DNA from: JAAFHB01 sp942493325 | GTDB lineage: Bacteria > Bacteroidota > Bacteroidia > Bacteroidales > Prolixibacteraceae | Reading direction: 5' to 3' | Length of the DNA stretch: 64,000 nt | Assembly: GCA_942493325.1 (NCBI GenBank) | Contig: OW818689.1 | Location: 2,666,001 to 2,730,000 of the forward strand | Shown here: positions 1 to 9,110 of the stretch, piece by piece | How the letters are laid out: each line of letters starts with the position of its first letter | Position numbering within the stretch: position 1 is the first letter of the stretch | The notes under the pieces: model-generated | The model's database searches: none | What the model saw: only the letters and a program-made list of their open reading frames with translations | Told to the model about the DNA's origin: nothing | Translations under genes and position numbers: made by a program

Positions 1-2184
1 TCCCTGGGTGCAACTCAGCAAAATTTTCCCCGAACCAAAAAATGGATCATCGTACGCCCTGGGAGGCCGGCTCATGATATTTATTTCCTCCTTTTCTGCT
101 TCGAAAACAATGGAACAGGCGGGATCGATAATTAACTCGAGAAAGACAATATGCACAGGCCATAAGATCAGTGGCAGATCGGCGAAAAAAACAGGAATCA
201 AAGATAATCCGGCAATGGGAACGTGAATTGCAAAAATATAACCCAAAGCCTTTTGCAGATTATCTGAAATTCTGCGACCCATCCGGACAGCACCCACAAT
301 TGACGCAAAATTATCATCCATCAGCACAAGTGAAGCCGCCTCACGCGCAACATCGGTCCCCTTCTCCCCCATTGCAATACCTATATTTGAAGCTTTCAGG
401 GCGGGCGCATCATTCACCCCATCGCCCGTCATTGCCACGATCTCATTGTTTAGTTTGAGCGCATTTACAATTTTTAATTTTTGTTCGGGAACAACGCGTG
501 CAAAGATGTTTACTGTTCTAATCTTTTCCGATAATTCATCTACCGACAATTCCTCCAACTGGGCACCTGTAATTACCAAATCACTATTTTTTAATCCGAT
601 TTCACGCGCTATATTCATTGCAGTTGCCGGGTAATCACCCGTAATCATAATAACCCTGATACCGGCTTTGTAACATTCGGAAACCGCCTGTGGTACATTG
701 TTACGAACAGGATCCGAAAGCCCGATTAAACCAACAAACCCGAAATTAAAATCATGCTGAATATCTGGCAAAGCGGTCATTGACTCCACATCCTTGGCCA
801 CACCAAGCACGCGCAACCCATTTGATGCCATGGTTTCGATAGCCTGGTTCAATTCAGCGATCTGTTTTTCGGGAAGATGGCAGAGATCAAAAATTGCTTC
901 GGGAGCTCCTTTGGCAGCAATTGTACGGGTTTTAGCCTCTTCGTTATTAAAGACGCGCGACATCGCGAGTAAGTCTTTCGACAAAGGATATTCCTTGATC
1001 ATCTCCCAGTCAGCGTGCAGGTGTTCGGTATTTTTTAAAAACTGGTCTCCCACCAGGTTGATGGCCTTTTCCATGGGATCAAAGGGATTAATCTGACTGG
1101 ACAGAATCCCGAATTCAATGATCTCATGAAATTCTTCGGGGAAAGTGCTTTCATGATCGACTGTCATAAAATCCTTCCCGTTAAAAAGTCGGGCCACAGT
1201 CATTTTATTCTTTGTTAAAGTGCCGGTTTTATCGGTACACAAAACAGTGGTTGATCCTAACGTTTCGACAGCAGCCGGTTTACGGGTAAGTACATTTTTC
1301 TTCGAGATGCGCCATGCACCCAAAGCCAGGAAAACGGTAAGTACAACCGGAAACTCTTCCGGTAACATGGCCATAGCGAGCGTAATTCCTGCCAAAAAGC
1401 CCTTCATCAGGTCACCACGGGTCAATGTATAGACCACAATCACCAGAATACAAAGTAATATTCCGAAAATAGCCAGCTTTTTAACCAATCCGCCTATTTC
1501 GCGCTTCAGCTTTGTTGGTTCCTCTTTCACCTCGTTCAACGCTTTACCAATCTTTCCGATTTCGGTATTTAATGCAGTGGACGACACCTTTACAATTCCA
1601 TTCCCCTGGACAATCATTGAACCGGAAAAGACGTAGGGCAGGTCGTCACCTCCGGGCCGGGCCTGTTTCGTTTCGCCCTGCCATTCCGCCTTACGCACCG
1701 GAACCGGTTCTCCTGTGAGAAGGGATTCGTCAGCCGTCAGATTAACCGAATATAACACAACAGCATCCGCTGGCACCCTGTCTCCTTCCTGGAGAATAAT
1801 TATATCATCCGTAACCACATCCCTGCCGGCAATCCGCTTTTCGACACCATCACGAATGACAAGCGCGCGCGGACTTGCCAGGTCTTTCAATGCATCCAGT
1901 GCTTTCTCGGTCTTTTTCTCCTGGTAAAACTCAATTCCCATGATTACAAAAACGAATGCAAGCAACATAATACCTTCCTGAATGTCACCTAAAATCAGGT
2001 AAAGGGTTCCGCAGGCTACGAGCAGGAGAAACATGGGCTCCTGTATTACCCCGACTGCAAGATGAAAAAGGCTTCTGGGTTTTGAAGAAGGTAGTTCATT
2101 AAACCCTTCAACTGACAATTTCTGTTTCACCTGGTCTTCAGTAAGTCCCTTAATCTTTTCTGTTCGGATATTCGTATCGATCAT
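1..2184 (-). CDS. Cation-transporting P-type ATPase (partial, C-terminus outside window)
   Basis: An integral-membrane ATPase that pumps a cation, read on the minus strand from an ATG at 2184 and still open at base 1, so 728 residues are visible and the last membrane helices are missing. The order of landmarks is that of P2-type pumps: actuator motif TGE at residues 157-159, transmembrane helix 4 with PEEFP at 275-279, phosphorylation motif DKTGT at 318-322, then TGD and TGDGVNDAP in the P domain. PEEFP replaces the PEGLP of classical Ca2+ pumps, and there is no CPC motif, so heavy-metal P1B export is unlikely. Ca2+ or another hard cation is the best guess; the ion is not certain. The gene starts 44 bp after the MarR gene and is probably in its operon. 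Confidence 0.93.
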   Translation of the reverse strand, partial: MIDTNIRTEKIKGLTEDQVKQKLSVEGFNELPSSKPRSLFHLAVGVIQEPMFLLLVACGTLYLILGDIQEGIMLLAFVFVIMGIEFYQEKKTEKALDALKDLASPRALVIRDGVEKRIAGRDVVTDDIIILQEGDRVPADAVVLYSVNLTADESLLTGEPVPVRKAEWQGETKQARPGGDDLPYVFSGSMIVQGNGIVKVSSTALNTEIGKIGKALNEVKEEPTKLKREIGGLVKKLAIFGILLCILVIVVYTLTRGDLMKGFLAGITLAMAMLPEEFPVVLTVFLALGAWRISKKNVLTRKPAAVETLGSTTVLCTDKTGTLTKNKMTVARLFNGKDFMTVDHESTFPEEFHEIIEFGILSSQINPFDPMEKAINLVGDQFLKNTEHLHADWEMIKEYPLSKDLLAMSRVFNNEEAKTRTIAAKGAPEAIFDLCHLPEKQIAELNQAIETMASNGLRVLGVAKDVESMTALPDIQHDFNFGFVGLIGLSDPVRNNVPQAVSECYKAGIRVIMITGDYPATAMNIAREIGLKNSDLVITGAQLEELSVDELSEKIRTVNIFARVVPEQKLKIVNALKLNNEIVAMTGDGVNDAPALKASNIGIAMGEKGTDVAREAASLVLMDDNFASIVGAVRMGRRISDNLQKALGYIFAIHVPIAGLSLIPVFFADLPLILWPVHIVFLELIIDPACSIVFEAEKEEINIMSRPPRAYDDPFFGSGKILLSCTQG

Positions 2185-2228
2185 CGCAATAACTTTTTAT
2201 TCAGTGTCTTATTATTAAACAAATCATA

Positions 2229-2639
2229 TTACTTCACAATTTGATCAAGCAAACGCATAAGTTCAACCGTTTCGTCAGCGCTGATCTTTTTTTGAATCTC
2301 AGCGGCCATGCGTTTATGGGCAGATTCATGCATCTCGTTGATTAGCTGTCCCTTTTCGGTTAAATGCAGGTGTGTACTTCGTCTGTCAGCATCCGATTGC
2401 ACCTTATAAATCAGTTCTTTTTCTATTAAACGGTCTACCAGCACGGTAACTGTAGGTTTAGTGAGTTTCATGGCAAGGGCCAACTCTGTCAGGTTTGGAT
2501 TCTTTAGCTGGTAAATCATCTCCAGATAATTCATTTGAGTAACTGTCAGCTCATTAAAGCCATACTGTTCCTTTGCTTCCTCCTCAGCACGCGTCATGTA
2601 TGCTGTCAGTCTGGCCATAATTTCTTCCAGTTCCTTCAT
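2229..2639 (-). CDS. MarR family transcriptional regulator
   Basis: A 136-residue winged-helix repressor of the MarR family. The central part (about residues 45-95) has the recognition-helix region LTKPTVTVLVDRLIEKELI followed by the DRRSTHLHLTEKG wing typical of the family. It lies directly upstream of the P-type ATPase on the same strand. Its own promoter contains a perfect 22-bp palindrome placed exactly between the -33 and -7 elements, so it very probably represses itself and the pump until a ligand releases it. The ligand is not evident from the sequence. Confidence 0.93.
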   Translation of the reverse strand: MKELEEIMARLTAYMTRAEEEAKEQYGFNELTVTQMNYLEMIYQLKNPNLTELALAMKLTKPTVTVLVDRLIEKELIYKVQSDADRRSTHLHLTEKGQLINEMHESAHKRMAAEIQKKISADETVELMRLLDQIVK

Positions 2640-2661
2640 GGTGTATTGTGTATTTTGGTTA

Positions 2662-2692
2662 CAAATATAGTTAGATATATCTAACTATCAAA
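2662..2692 (-). promoter_or_regulatory. Promoter with MarR operator palindrome
   Basis: Reading the minus strand, TTTG (2692-2689) and TATATTTG (2669-2662) match the Bacteroidota -33 and -7 promoter elements with 19 bp between them. That gap is filled by a perfect 22-bp palindrome at 2667-2688 with half-site ATAGTTAGATA. Size and symmetry fit a MarR dimer site, and its position would block sigma factor binding. It is 23 bp upstream of the MarR start codon. Confidence 0.75.
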
Positions 2693-2699
2693 CAGGGAC

Positions 2700-2944
2700 G
2701 AAAGAGCGACGGGGAGATGGGGAGATAGGGTTATGGGGTGATGGGGCGGGCAATATTCCACAAACTGTTTTCCGTTCGCAACCATAATATTCCAGGGTTG
2801 TATTTATCTGGAGCAACACCTTTCATTGGAAGAATTCGTGTAATCTGTTATAATCCGTGTAATCATTTTAAGCAACACCTTTCAATGAAAGAATTCGTGA
2901 AATTCGCCCTAATTCGTAAAATTCGTAATATTGGAATTAGTTTT
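2700..2944 (+). repeat. Composite intergenic repeat, locus 1
   Basis: This gap between the MarR promoter and the end of the deacetylase gene has no convincing gene. Bases 2706-2750 are a G-rich run of GATGGGG-like units. From 2811 there are two copies of a segment that starts with GCAACACCTTTCA, can form a small CTTTC/GAAAG hairpin and then iterates AATTCGT (second copy 2872-2931). The same right-end segment recurs at 37760 and 50775. This copy lacks the GTGACCGGGTGAC inverted repeats found at the other two loci. Confidence 0.8.
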
Positions 2945-3655
2945 TTACGCCCAATGGCTCAGTTGTCTGAGGTTGTTTCCTAAACGTCGGAAAAGCTGAA
3001 TTGTGGGAGAAAGGAACAGCCGGCGAACTTTTGGGAATTCGATTTTATTGAAACTAAAACCTTCGGCCTTTAATGCCGCGATGGCACGCGGCAGCACCCA
3101 ATAAAGATGATTCGCGGCCTTTGTCGAATCATGAAACGTAATAATACTTCCGGCCCGGGCAAAGTCAAGCACGTTTTGCAAAACCTCCTCTTTGGAAATG
3201 TTACGGTTATAATCACAGGAGATCACATCCCACATAATTATTTTATATTTCCCTGACAAATACCGATATTGCGCCCGCTTCAGCCACCCGTGCGGCGGGC
3301 GGAAAAGGTTTGAACCGATCAGCTGATTGGCATGAACGATATCCTTGTAATAGGTTCGGTTATCAGATTTCAGACCCTGTAAATGGTGATAGGTATGATT
3401 TCCAACCGCATGTCCCTCCTCAATAATTTGCTCAAATATTTCGGGATACCTGAAAACATTCTCTCCTACTGCAAAAAATGTCGCTTTAATGTCATTTTGA
3501 CGTAACTGTTCTAAAACCCAGGGAGTAACTTCAGGAATGGGACCATCATCAAAAGTAAGATAGACCGTTTTCGAATCATCGGGCATCCGCCATATTGCAA
3601 GCGGAAACCACTTTGTAATCCAACGAGGCAGGTGAACCTGCGGTTTTAATCTCAT
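2945..3655 (-). CDS. Polysaccharide deacetylase (NodB domain)
   Basis: A 236-residue carbohydrate esterase family 4 type enzyme that removes acetyl groups from a polysaccharide or peptidoglycan. The NodB landmarks are present: TFDDGP at residues 34-39 and GNHTYHH at 85-91, giving the metal triad D37, H87 and H91. A later RPPHG motif and a DSTKA segment near the end fit motifs 3 to 5. There is no clear signal peptide; a basic N-terminus precedes the domain directly. It sits 75 bp downstream of the large DUF2723-like gene on the same strand and has its own candidate promoter in that gap. Confidence 0.92.
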   Translation of the reverse strand: MRLKPQVHLPRWITKWFPLAIWRMPDDSKTVYLTFDDGPIPEVTPWVLEQLRQNDIKATFFAVGENVFRYPEIFEQIIEEGHAVGNHTYHHLQGLKSDNRTYYKDIVHANQLIGSNLFRPPHGWLKRAQYRYLSGKYKIIMWDVISCDYNRNISKEEVLQNVLDFARAGSIITFHDSTKAANHLYWVLPRAIAALKAEGFSFNKIEFPKVRRLFLSPTIQLFRRLGNNLRQLSHWA

Positions 3656-3697
3656 ACTTTGAAATTTCTATCGGAGAAATTCTTTTTTAATCCGTTA

Positions 3698-3705
3698 CAA
3701 AAGTA
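3698..3705 (-). promoter_or_regulatory. Candidate -7 promoter element of deacetylase gene
   Basis: Minus-strand TACTTTTG matches the Bacteroidota -7 consensus TAnnTTTG and lies 43 bp upstream of the deacetylase start. A TTG about 21 bp further upstream could serve as the -33 element. This would let the gene be expressed apart from the upstream membrane-protein gene. Confidence 0.45.
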
Positions 3706-3730
3706 AATAAATCTATTCAGAATAAACAAC

Positions 3731-6700
3731 TTATTTTTTCAATTCAGGATTGACTAATTCAGGCTGATAGACAGATACAATATCGTTAAGCCTTTTTGCC
3801 ACCTCTTTGCTTAATGCCTCTTCGCCGTAAAAACCTGCAATGTTACTCAACTCCTGCATGATATAAAACGATCGCTGAAGATCTTCCTGGATAGTGGCAC
3901 GGAAGCGAGGTGCGAGCTTAAAATAGTAGTTCAAATCTTCTTCACAATTATTGGCCATTATTCTTACCACTTCATTTGCTTTTTGAATCGCCGCCGGGAA
4001 GGTATTCACCTCGACAACCGAACTATCCAGAGCCATGTTGTTCATATTGTTGTGTGCCGCTTTGTAGTAAGACTTTGCCATCAGCAAATTAAAATAATTG
4101 TAGGGAACTTTTTCGTTTGGAACCAGTTCGTTACAACGATCAAGGACGGCAATTGCTGAATCACGTTTCCCTTCCGCGATCAACCCGTCGGCCAATCTGA
4201 CAAAACTGTTGCGCACATTCATTGACATCCGGATATTGTTTTCATCAAGATAAACCTTCGGGTCATTCATGTTGCCCCATTTGAATTTGTTGATGATATT
4301 GTCGTACATCACATCGGTACGCACACTTCCCACAGACTGATCATCAGAAGGGGTCTTAATGGGTACCAGGCGGTAGGCAAAACCTTCGGTCTGGAAATAA
4401 TCCTGCAAATTCAGGTATTTGTCACGACCAACGGTAATCGCAAAATAGATCGGCCGTTTCCAGTTGTTATTCGCAATGATATCCAGGATCATCAGCTCAT
4501 CCTTGGTTAAATAACTGCCCGAAAGATTAATCTCCATCTGCGAAACAATGCTGTCGGCTTTCTTTGAATCGACTACATTATTGGCCAGAACAGCAGCTTT
4601 GTCGACCGGATAGATTAATTGGCGCGACGGGAAAAAGGAGGCATTGTCGGCCTGCTGCAATTTGGTTGCCGGATTTTCGGAGCGAACAAAATCGATTGCT
4701 TCCTTAAGGTTCACCGGTCTTTTGATCTGATCCAGAATGTATACAACATCACGAGTCCCCTGGACATACTGGTTATGATCGAAATTGATCGGTAACGCCT
4801 CCGATTCGTACGCCTTGCGCTTCATCTGATCGACATACCAGTCGGTCTGAAAATAACTAAGGTTACAGACCCTGACATCCGTTCTGATCCCTTCGACCAT
4901 CTGGGCATACCACAGCGGGAAAGTATCATTATCACCGTTGGTAAATATGATTGCATTTGGTGCACACGATTCGAGGTAATTACTTCCGAAATCACGGGCT
5001 GTATAACGATTCGAACGGTCGTGATCATCCCAGTTCTGATTCGCCATCAATAAAGGTACTGCAATCAGCGAAACTGTTGTCGCAGCAATGGCGCTGATTT
5101 TAGCGGGTGACACCTTCCGAAGCATTTCGTATATTGAAAGAACGCCAAATCCAATCCAGATCGCAAAAGCATAAAATGAGCCTGCATAAGCGTAATCACG
5201 TTCACGGGGCTGAAGAGGTTCCTGGTTCAGGTAAATCAGAATGGCCAGACCAGTCATAATGAAAAGCGTCATCACTACCCAAAAATCTCTTTTCCCTTTC
5301 TCACCGCCATTAAACTGGTAAAACAGTCCAAGCAATCCAAGGATAAGCGGCAACAAATAGTACTTATTCTTACCCGGATTATTTGCCATTGACTTGGGGA
5401 GATGACTTTGATCACCCAGCCTGATTGAATCGAGGAAGTTAAATCCCGTGATCCAGTTTCCGTTTAAGATGTCACCATTCCCCTGTATATCGTTTTGACG
5501 GCCTGAGAAATTCCACATGAAATACCGCCAATACATCCAGTTGATCTGGTAACCAAAAAAGAAGGTAAGGTTTTCGCCAAAGGTTGGTTTGATTAATCGC
5601 TCAGGTTCCCCATCCCTGTTGGTTACTGTTATAGGAGTACCTTTGATTTTTGCCCAGGCCTCATACTCCCGGATATGCTCCGGACTGGGACTAAACATGC
5701 GGGGAAATATTGTTGTGAAACGACTGTCATAATTTGGTTTCTGCTTGTAATCGGCAATTTCATATCTGCCGTTTCGCTCAATATAATTTGGACTACCTTT
5801 AGAGTAAGGATTCTCACTGTCGAGTGGTGCGTTATAATACTGCCCGTGGAATAAAGGCTTACTGCCATACTGTTCGCGGTTCAGGTACGAAAGCAATGAA
5901 AAGACATTATCGGGGTTATTCTGATCCATCGGGGTATTTGCCGATGAACGAATGACTATCATGGCGTACGATGAGTACCCGATAATCAGTACTGTTAATC
6001 CCAATATCATCGTATTGGCCAGCGCCAGTTTTTTCCTGATCGTATATTTTATTCCCCATACAATTGCAGAGATCAGCAGTATGGCATAAATAATTACCCC
6101 GGTGTTGTAGGGTGCCCCAAATCCATTTACGAAAAGTAACTCAAACCACTGTGCAACAATCACCAAACCCGGAATAAGGACAAACATAATAACCGCCACG
6201 ATTACCATCGAAACAATCAGTGAAATAATTATTCCATTTCTTGTGGCCTGGTATTTTCTGAAGTAATAAACAAGTACAATGGCAGGAATTGCCAGCAGGT
6301 TCAATAAATGCACCCCGATTGAAAGACCGATCAGGTAGCAGATCAGGATAATCCATCGGTTTGCAAATTTCAGATCCGCCTCGTTTTCCCATTTCAGGAT
6401 GCTCCAGAATACGAGTGCCGTAAACAGGGATGAGGTACCGTATACCTCCCCTTCGACTGCTGAGAACCAGAATGTGTCCGAAAAGGTATAGGCCAGTGCC
6501 CCGACCGCTCCTGCACCCAGGACGGCAATCAGTTGGGCTAACGTAAGTTCTGATGTATTGGTGGTTATAACCCGTCGTGCCAGGTGTGTGATCGTCCAGA
6601 AAAGGAACATAATGGTAAACGCACTGGCCAGCGCCGAAATCGTGTTTACCATCACGGGAACCTGAGCCGGACTACCTGCAAACAGGGTAAAGATACGTCC

Positions 6701-6886
6701 CATTATCATAAAAAGCGGTGCACCCGGGGGATGACCCACCTGGAGCGTATAAGCTGTTGTGATGAATTCGCCGCAATCCCAGAAGCTAGCCGTTGGTTCC
6801 ATCGTCATCAGATACACTACAGCCGCGATAAGAAAGATGAACCATCCAACGACCGTATTATAAAACTTATACCCTTTTGTCTCCAT
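3731..6886 (-). CDS. DUF2723 / TMEM260-like membrane glycosyltransferase
   Basis: A 1051-residue polytopic membrane protein. The N-terminal two thirds have many hydrophobic helices and the signature WDCGEF (residues 36-41) followed by a GHPPGAPLF loop, which is the hallmark of DUF2723. The acidic residues in the first periplasmic loop are typical of GT-C glycosyltransferases. Human TMEM260, a member of this family, is a protein O-mannosyltransferase, so a role in protein or cell-surface glycosylation is reasonable but inferred. The soluble C-terminal part contains a NGDNDTFPLWY motif and a helical region resembling TPR repeats. No partner substrate is encoded nearby; the deacetylase downstream may act on the same surface glycans. 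Confidence 0.88.
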   Translation of the reverse strand: METKGYKFYNTVVGWFIFLIAAVVYLMTMEPTASFWDCGEFITTAYTLQVGHPPGAPLFMIMGRIFTLFAGSPAQVPVMVNTISALASAFTIMFLFWTITHLARRVITTNTSELTLAQLIAVLGAGAVGALAYTFSDTFWFSAVEGEVYGTSSLFTALVFWSILKWENEADLKFANRWIILICYLIGLSIGVHLLNLLAIPAIVLVYYFRKYQATRNGIIISLIVSMVIVAVIMFVLIPGLVIVAQWFELLFVNGFGAPYNTGVIIYAILLISAIVWGIKYTIRKKLALANTMILGLTVLIIGYSSYAMIVIRSSANTPMDQNNPDNVFSLLSYLNREQYGSKPLFHGQYYNAPLDSENPYSKGSPNYIERNGRYEIADYKQKPNYDSRFTTIFPRMFSPSPEHIREYEAWAKIKGTPITVTNRDGEPERLIKPTFGENLTFFFGYQINWMYWRYFMWNFSGRQNDIQGNGDILNGNWITGFNFLDSIRLGDQSHLPKSMANNPGKNKYYLLPLILGLLGLFYQFNGGEKGKRDFWVVMTLFIMTGLAILIYLNQEPLQPRERDYAYAGSFYAFAIWIGFGVLSIYEMLRKVSPAKISAIAATTVSLIAVPLLMANQNWDDHDRSNRYTARDFGSNYLESCAPNAIIFTNGDNDTFPLWYAQMVEGIRTDVRVCNLSYFQTDWYVDQMKRKAYESEALPINFDHNQYVQGTRDVVYILDQIKRPVNLKEAIDFVRSENPATKLQQADNASFFPSRQLIYPVDKAAVLANNVVDSKKADSIVSQMEINLSGSYLTKDELMILDIIANNNWKRPIYFAITVGRDKYLNLQDYFQTEGFAYRLVPIKTPSDDQSVGSVRTDVMYDNIINKFKWGNMNDPKVYLDENNIRMSMNVRNSFVRLADGLIAEGKRDSAIAVLDRCNELVPNEKVPYNYFNLLMAKSYYKAAHNNMNNMALDSSVVEVNTFPAAIQKANEVVRIMANNCEEDLNYYFKLAPRFRATIQEDLQRSFYIMQELSNIAGFYGEEALSKEVAKRLNDIVSVYQPELVNPELKK

Positions 6887-7333
6887 AAAAATCTCTGTTT
6901 TACCTATTTCTGAAATCTGTTGCGTTTATTTCGCCCGACGTCATAAATTTTTACGAAGATATTAATAATCTTTATCCTCTCATTCATTAATTTGATGAAC
7001 ATTTCAATAAATTAACTTTTAAATCAAATTACGGGGCAAATGGCAGAAATTCCGATATACTCCTCCCATTTATTTGTCGTTCAGCGAAAACTATTCATGA
7101 TTCCTGTCACTCAAAGTTGCAGAGGTTCCCGGATTGAAAATCGAACGTCATTGCCAGACTCTGATCCTGTTTGGAAACCTGCGTAAAAAATCCGTTTTTT
7201 CCGGAGAATCCGATTTTTTATCTATCCGCTTGATTTTATATTATTTAAAGGGGCTTGCCGTAAAATTTCAACCGGAAATATGAAGTTAATTTAATAAATA
7301 AGACGATTGGCTGAATTTTTATTCACGGATCAG
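6887..7333. other. Intergenic stretch without gene
   Basis: An AT-rich gap between the divergent DUF2723-like gene and the tRNA-Gln promoter. I see no start codon with a coding-like frame and no long repeat in it. It presumably holds the promoter of the large membrane-protein gene. Confidence 0.6.
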
Positions 7334-7363
7334 TTTGCAGGAAAAAAAAACTTCGTACTTTTG
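7334..7363 (+). promoter_or_regulatory. tRNA-Gln operon promoter
   Basis: TTTG at 7334-7337 and TACTTTTG at 7356-7363 fit the Bacteroidota -33 and -7 elements with 18 bp between them. The predicted start of transcription is around 7370, about 26 bp before the first tRNA. Confidence 0.65.
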
Positions 7364-7395
7364 CACCCGTCTTAAATAAATAAGACATTATTGAT

Positions 7396-7468
7396 TGACC
7401 CGTGGTGTAATTGGCAACACGTCTGGTTTTGGTCCAGAAGAGTTCAAGTTCGAGCCTTGACGGGTCAA
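7396..7468 (+). tRNA. tRNA-Gln (anticodon TTG)
   Basis: A cloverleaf can be drawn by hand. The acceptor stem TGACCCG pairs with CGGGTCA. The anticodon stem TCTGG/CCAGA encloses the 7-base loop TTTTGGT, giving anticodon TTG, which reads CAA. The T arm has the standard GTTCGAG loop. CCA is not encoded. Confidence 0.93.
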
Positions 7469-7558
7469 CTAAAGTTCTGAGAAAAGTTTTTACGCCGTTA
7501 ACCCGGCAAGGTCCCGTGAGGCGCAGTCGAAAAGGACGCTGTGACAAAAACCCAAAAC

Positions 7559-7631
7559 TGTCCTGTGGTGTAATTGGCAACACGTCTGATTCTGGATCAG
7601 AAGAGTTCAGGTTCGAAACCTGACAGGACAA
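7559..7631 (+). tRNA. tRNA-Gln (anticodon CTG)
   Basis: The acceptor stem TGTCCTG pairs with CAGGACA. The anticodon stem TCTGA/TCAGA encloses TTCTGGA, giving anticodon CTG, which reads CAG. It shares most of its D arm with the tRNA-Gln 91 bp upstream, so the pair likely arose by duplication and then split the two glutamine codons. No promoter is needed between them. Confidence 0.93.
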
Positions 7632-7641
7632 CAAGTTGATT

Positions 7642-7678
7642 AAAAAACGTTTACAGACATTCTGTAAACGTTTTTTTT
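7642..7678 (+). terminator. Rho-independent terminator of tRNA-Gln operon
   Basis: A 10-bp stem CGTTTACAGA/TCTGTAAACG (7648-7657 and 7661-7670) with a 3-base loop is flanked by an A-run and followed by eight T. It starts about 11 bp after the second tRNA. The A/T flanks also make it a possible terminator on the minus strand, but no minus-strand gene ends here. Confidence 0.9.
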
Positions 7679-7738
7679 GGGTGTGCACACAAATTGCACA
7701 CAAACGTATAAATTGAAAACAGGTCTCCTGTATTTGAT

Positions 7739-8980
7739 TTAAAGACTCATCAGCTGTGAGAATGTTCTGAAAACCATTCCCGATTCAGTCATAACAGGTG
7801 TTGAGTAACTTCCCTCGCCTAATTCAAATATTCCCAGCAGTTGGTAAGGTAAACCAGCGCGAATCGCAAGGACTTTTCCTTCCTTTGTTATGCAGTAAAG
7901 TATTCCTCCAACACAAATCGGAGAACCAAATAGGGGTCCAGCCGGCCTTTCCTTCCAAAGCAATTCACCAGTGGTCAATTTTACACATGCCACCACTCCG
8001 CTATCCATGAATAAATATAGCAATTCGCCCGCAACAATCGGCGTTGGCACATAAGGCGACAAGTTAACCGGCAAGGAGTAGCGTACTGCGGCTTTCGGTA
8101 CAATTGCTTTTGGATTGAAATCAAATACCACGGCGTCTCCTTTGCGACATGCAACGATCATCCCATTTGAATAGATTGGGGATGCAATAGCCCGGGCAGG
8201 AAATATTTCTTTCAGTTCCCACATAACTTGCCCGTTCTCCGGATTCACGCCGGTAAGTCCGTGTGCCTGGCTGGTAAAAATCAATTGTTCTGAATGATTC
8301 TCCGTTTTCACCAAAAGCGGTGTCGAAAAGGAATTTGCGATAGCAGATTCCCGTTCCAGTTCCCAGGCCGTTTTCCCTGTAAGTTTATTCACAGCAACCC
8401 ACGAACTCTTTTGTGGACTTGAGTCTTCCTGCTCACGCGTAAACACAACATATTTATCGGTGAGCATAAGCGAGCTTCCTCCCCCGTGACGGCTCTCTAT
8501 CCCTCCGAAATTGGCCTCCCAACGAAAAGTCCCATCATGTGCCAGAGCAGTCAAAGTTGTTTTTTCTTTGGAATACCAAATGAAATAAACTTGTGTTGCA
8601 TCAACAGCAGGCGATGCCGTTGCAAGCTTATTGTCAATATGCATTTCCAAATCCGTTACTCCAAATTCTTTTTGCCAGAGAATCTTTCCGTCCTGTCCGT
8701 CTATGGCAAAAACATACCCAATATCCTTTTTATCATCTCCACCGGTAGTAAAAATGGTATTTCCCCAAACAACCGGCGACGTATTTCCTATCCCGGGCAG
8801 CGTTATTTTCCACCGATAGTCAGTATCCTTCCAGGTAACCGGAACATTCCCCGACAAGTCAACTCCCGTCCCGTCAGTTCCTCTAAACCTGGTCCATTGA
8901 TTTGTCTGAGCCTTCGAATCCGTACAATAACTGATTAATATGAAACTTAGGAAAAATAGATAGTTGGTTGAATAATTCAT
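7739..8980 (-). CDS. Exported PQQ-like beta-propeller protein
   Basis: A 413-residue protein with an N-terminal hydrophobic export signal ending near residue 25 (SKAQ). Immediately after it comes WTRFRGTDGTGV, a motif typical of exported PQQ-like repeat proteins. The rest repeats a pattern of about 40-50 residues containing G-K-L-W or G-x-x-W turns (DGQDGKILWQKEFG, NGQVMWELKE, TGELLWKERP), as in WD40-like PQQ propellers. Its function is unknown: there is no dehydrogenase active-site signature, so it is more likely a structural or binding propeller than a PQQ enzyme. A candidate -7 element CAAAAGTA (9043-9050, minus strand TACTTTTG) lies upstream. Confidence 0.85.
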   Translation of the reverse strand: MNYSTNYLFFLSFILISYCTDSKAQTNQWTRFRGTDGTGVDLSGNVPVTWKDTDYRWKITLPGIGNTSPVVWGNTIFTTGGDDKKDIGYVFAIDGQDGKILWQKEFGVTDLEMHIDNKLATASPAVDATQVYFIWYSKEKTTLTALAHDGTFRWEANFGGIESRHGGGSSLMLTDKYVVFTREQEDSSPQKSSWVAVNKLTGKTAWELERESAIANSFSTPLLVKTENHSEQLIFTSQAHGLTGVNPENGQVMWELKEIFPARAIASPIYSNGMIVACRKGDAVVFDFNPKAIVPKAAVRYSLPVNLSPYVPTPIVAGELLYLFMDSGVVACVKLTTGELLWKERPAGPLFGSPICVGGILYCITKEGKVLAIRAGLPYQLLGIFELGEGSYSTPVMTESGMVFRTFSQLMSL

Positions 8981-9042
8981 TTGATTGTTTTGAAATAATC
9001 CCGTGATAAATATTAGCCGCCAATATAGTATTTATCCTGCGA

Positions 9043-9050
9043 CAAAAGTA
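9043..9050 (-). promoter_or_regulatory. Candidate -7 promoter element of propeller gene
   Basis: Minus-strand TACTTTTG matches TAnnTTTG, 63 bp upstream of the propeller protein's start codon. I did not find a good -33 partner, so the support is the -7 match alone. Confidence 0.35.
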
Positions 9051-9060
9051 TTTCAAAGCG

Positions 9061-9110
9061 ATGATTTTTCACCTCGGTTAATGATTTTTTTCACCTCGGT
9101 TAATGATTTA
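9061..9110. repeat. Short tandem repeat (TGATTTTTCACCTCGGTTAA)
   Basis: A unit of about 24 bp with the core TTTCACCTCGGTTAATGATT occurs twice in tandem with a small T-run length difference. It sits at the edge of the AT-rich accessory patch, between the propeller gene's promoter and the pectate-lyase relic. Confidence 0.7.

Noticed and set aside
7323..7703. Open frame of 126 codons across the tRNA-Gln genes
   Set aside because: It covers both tRNAs and their terminator on the opposite strand.
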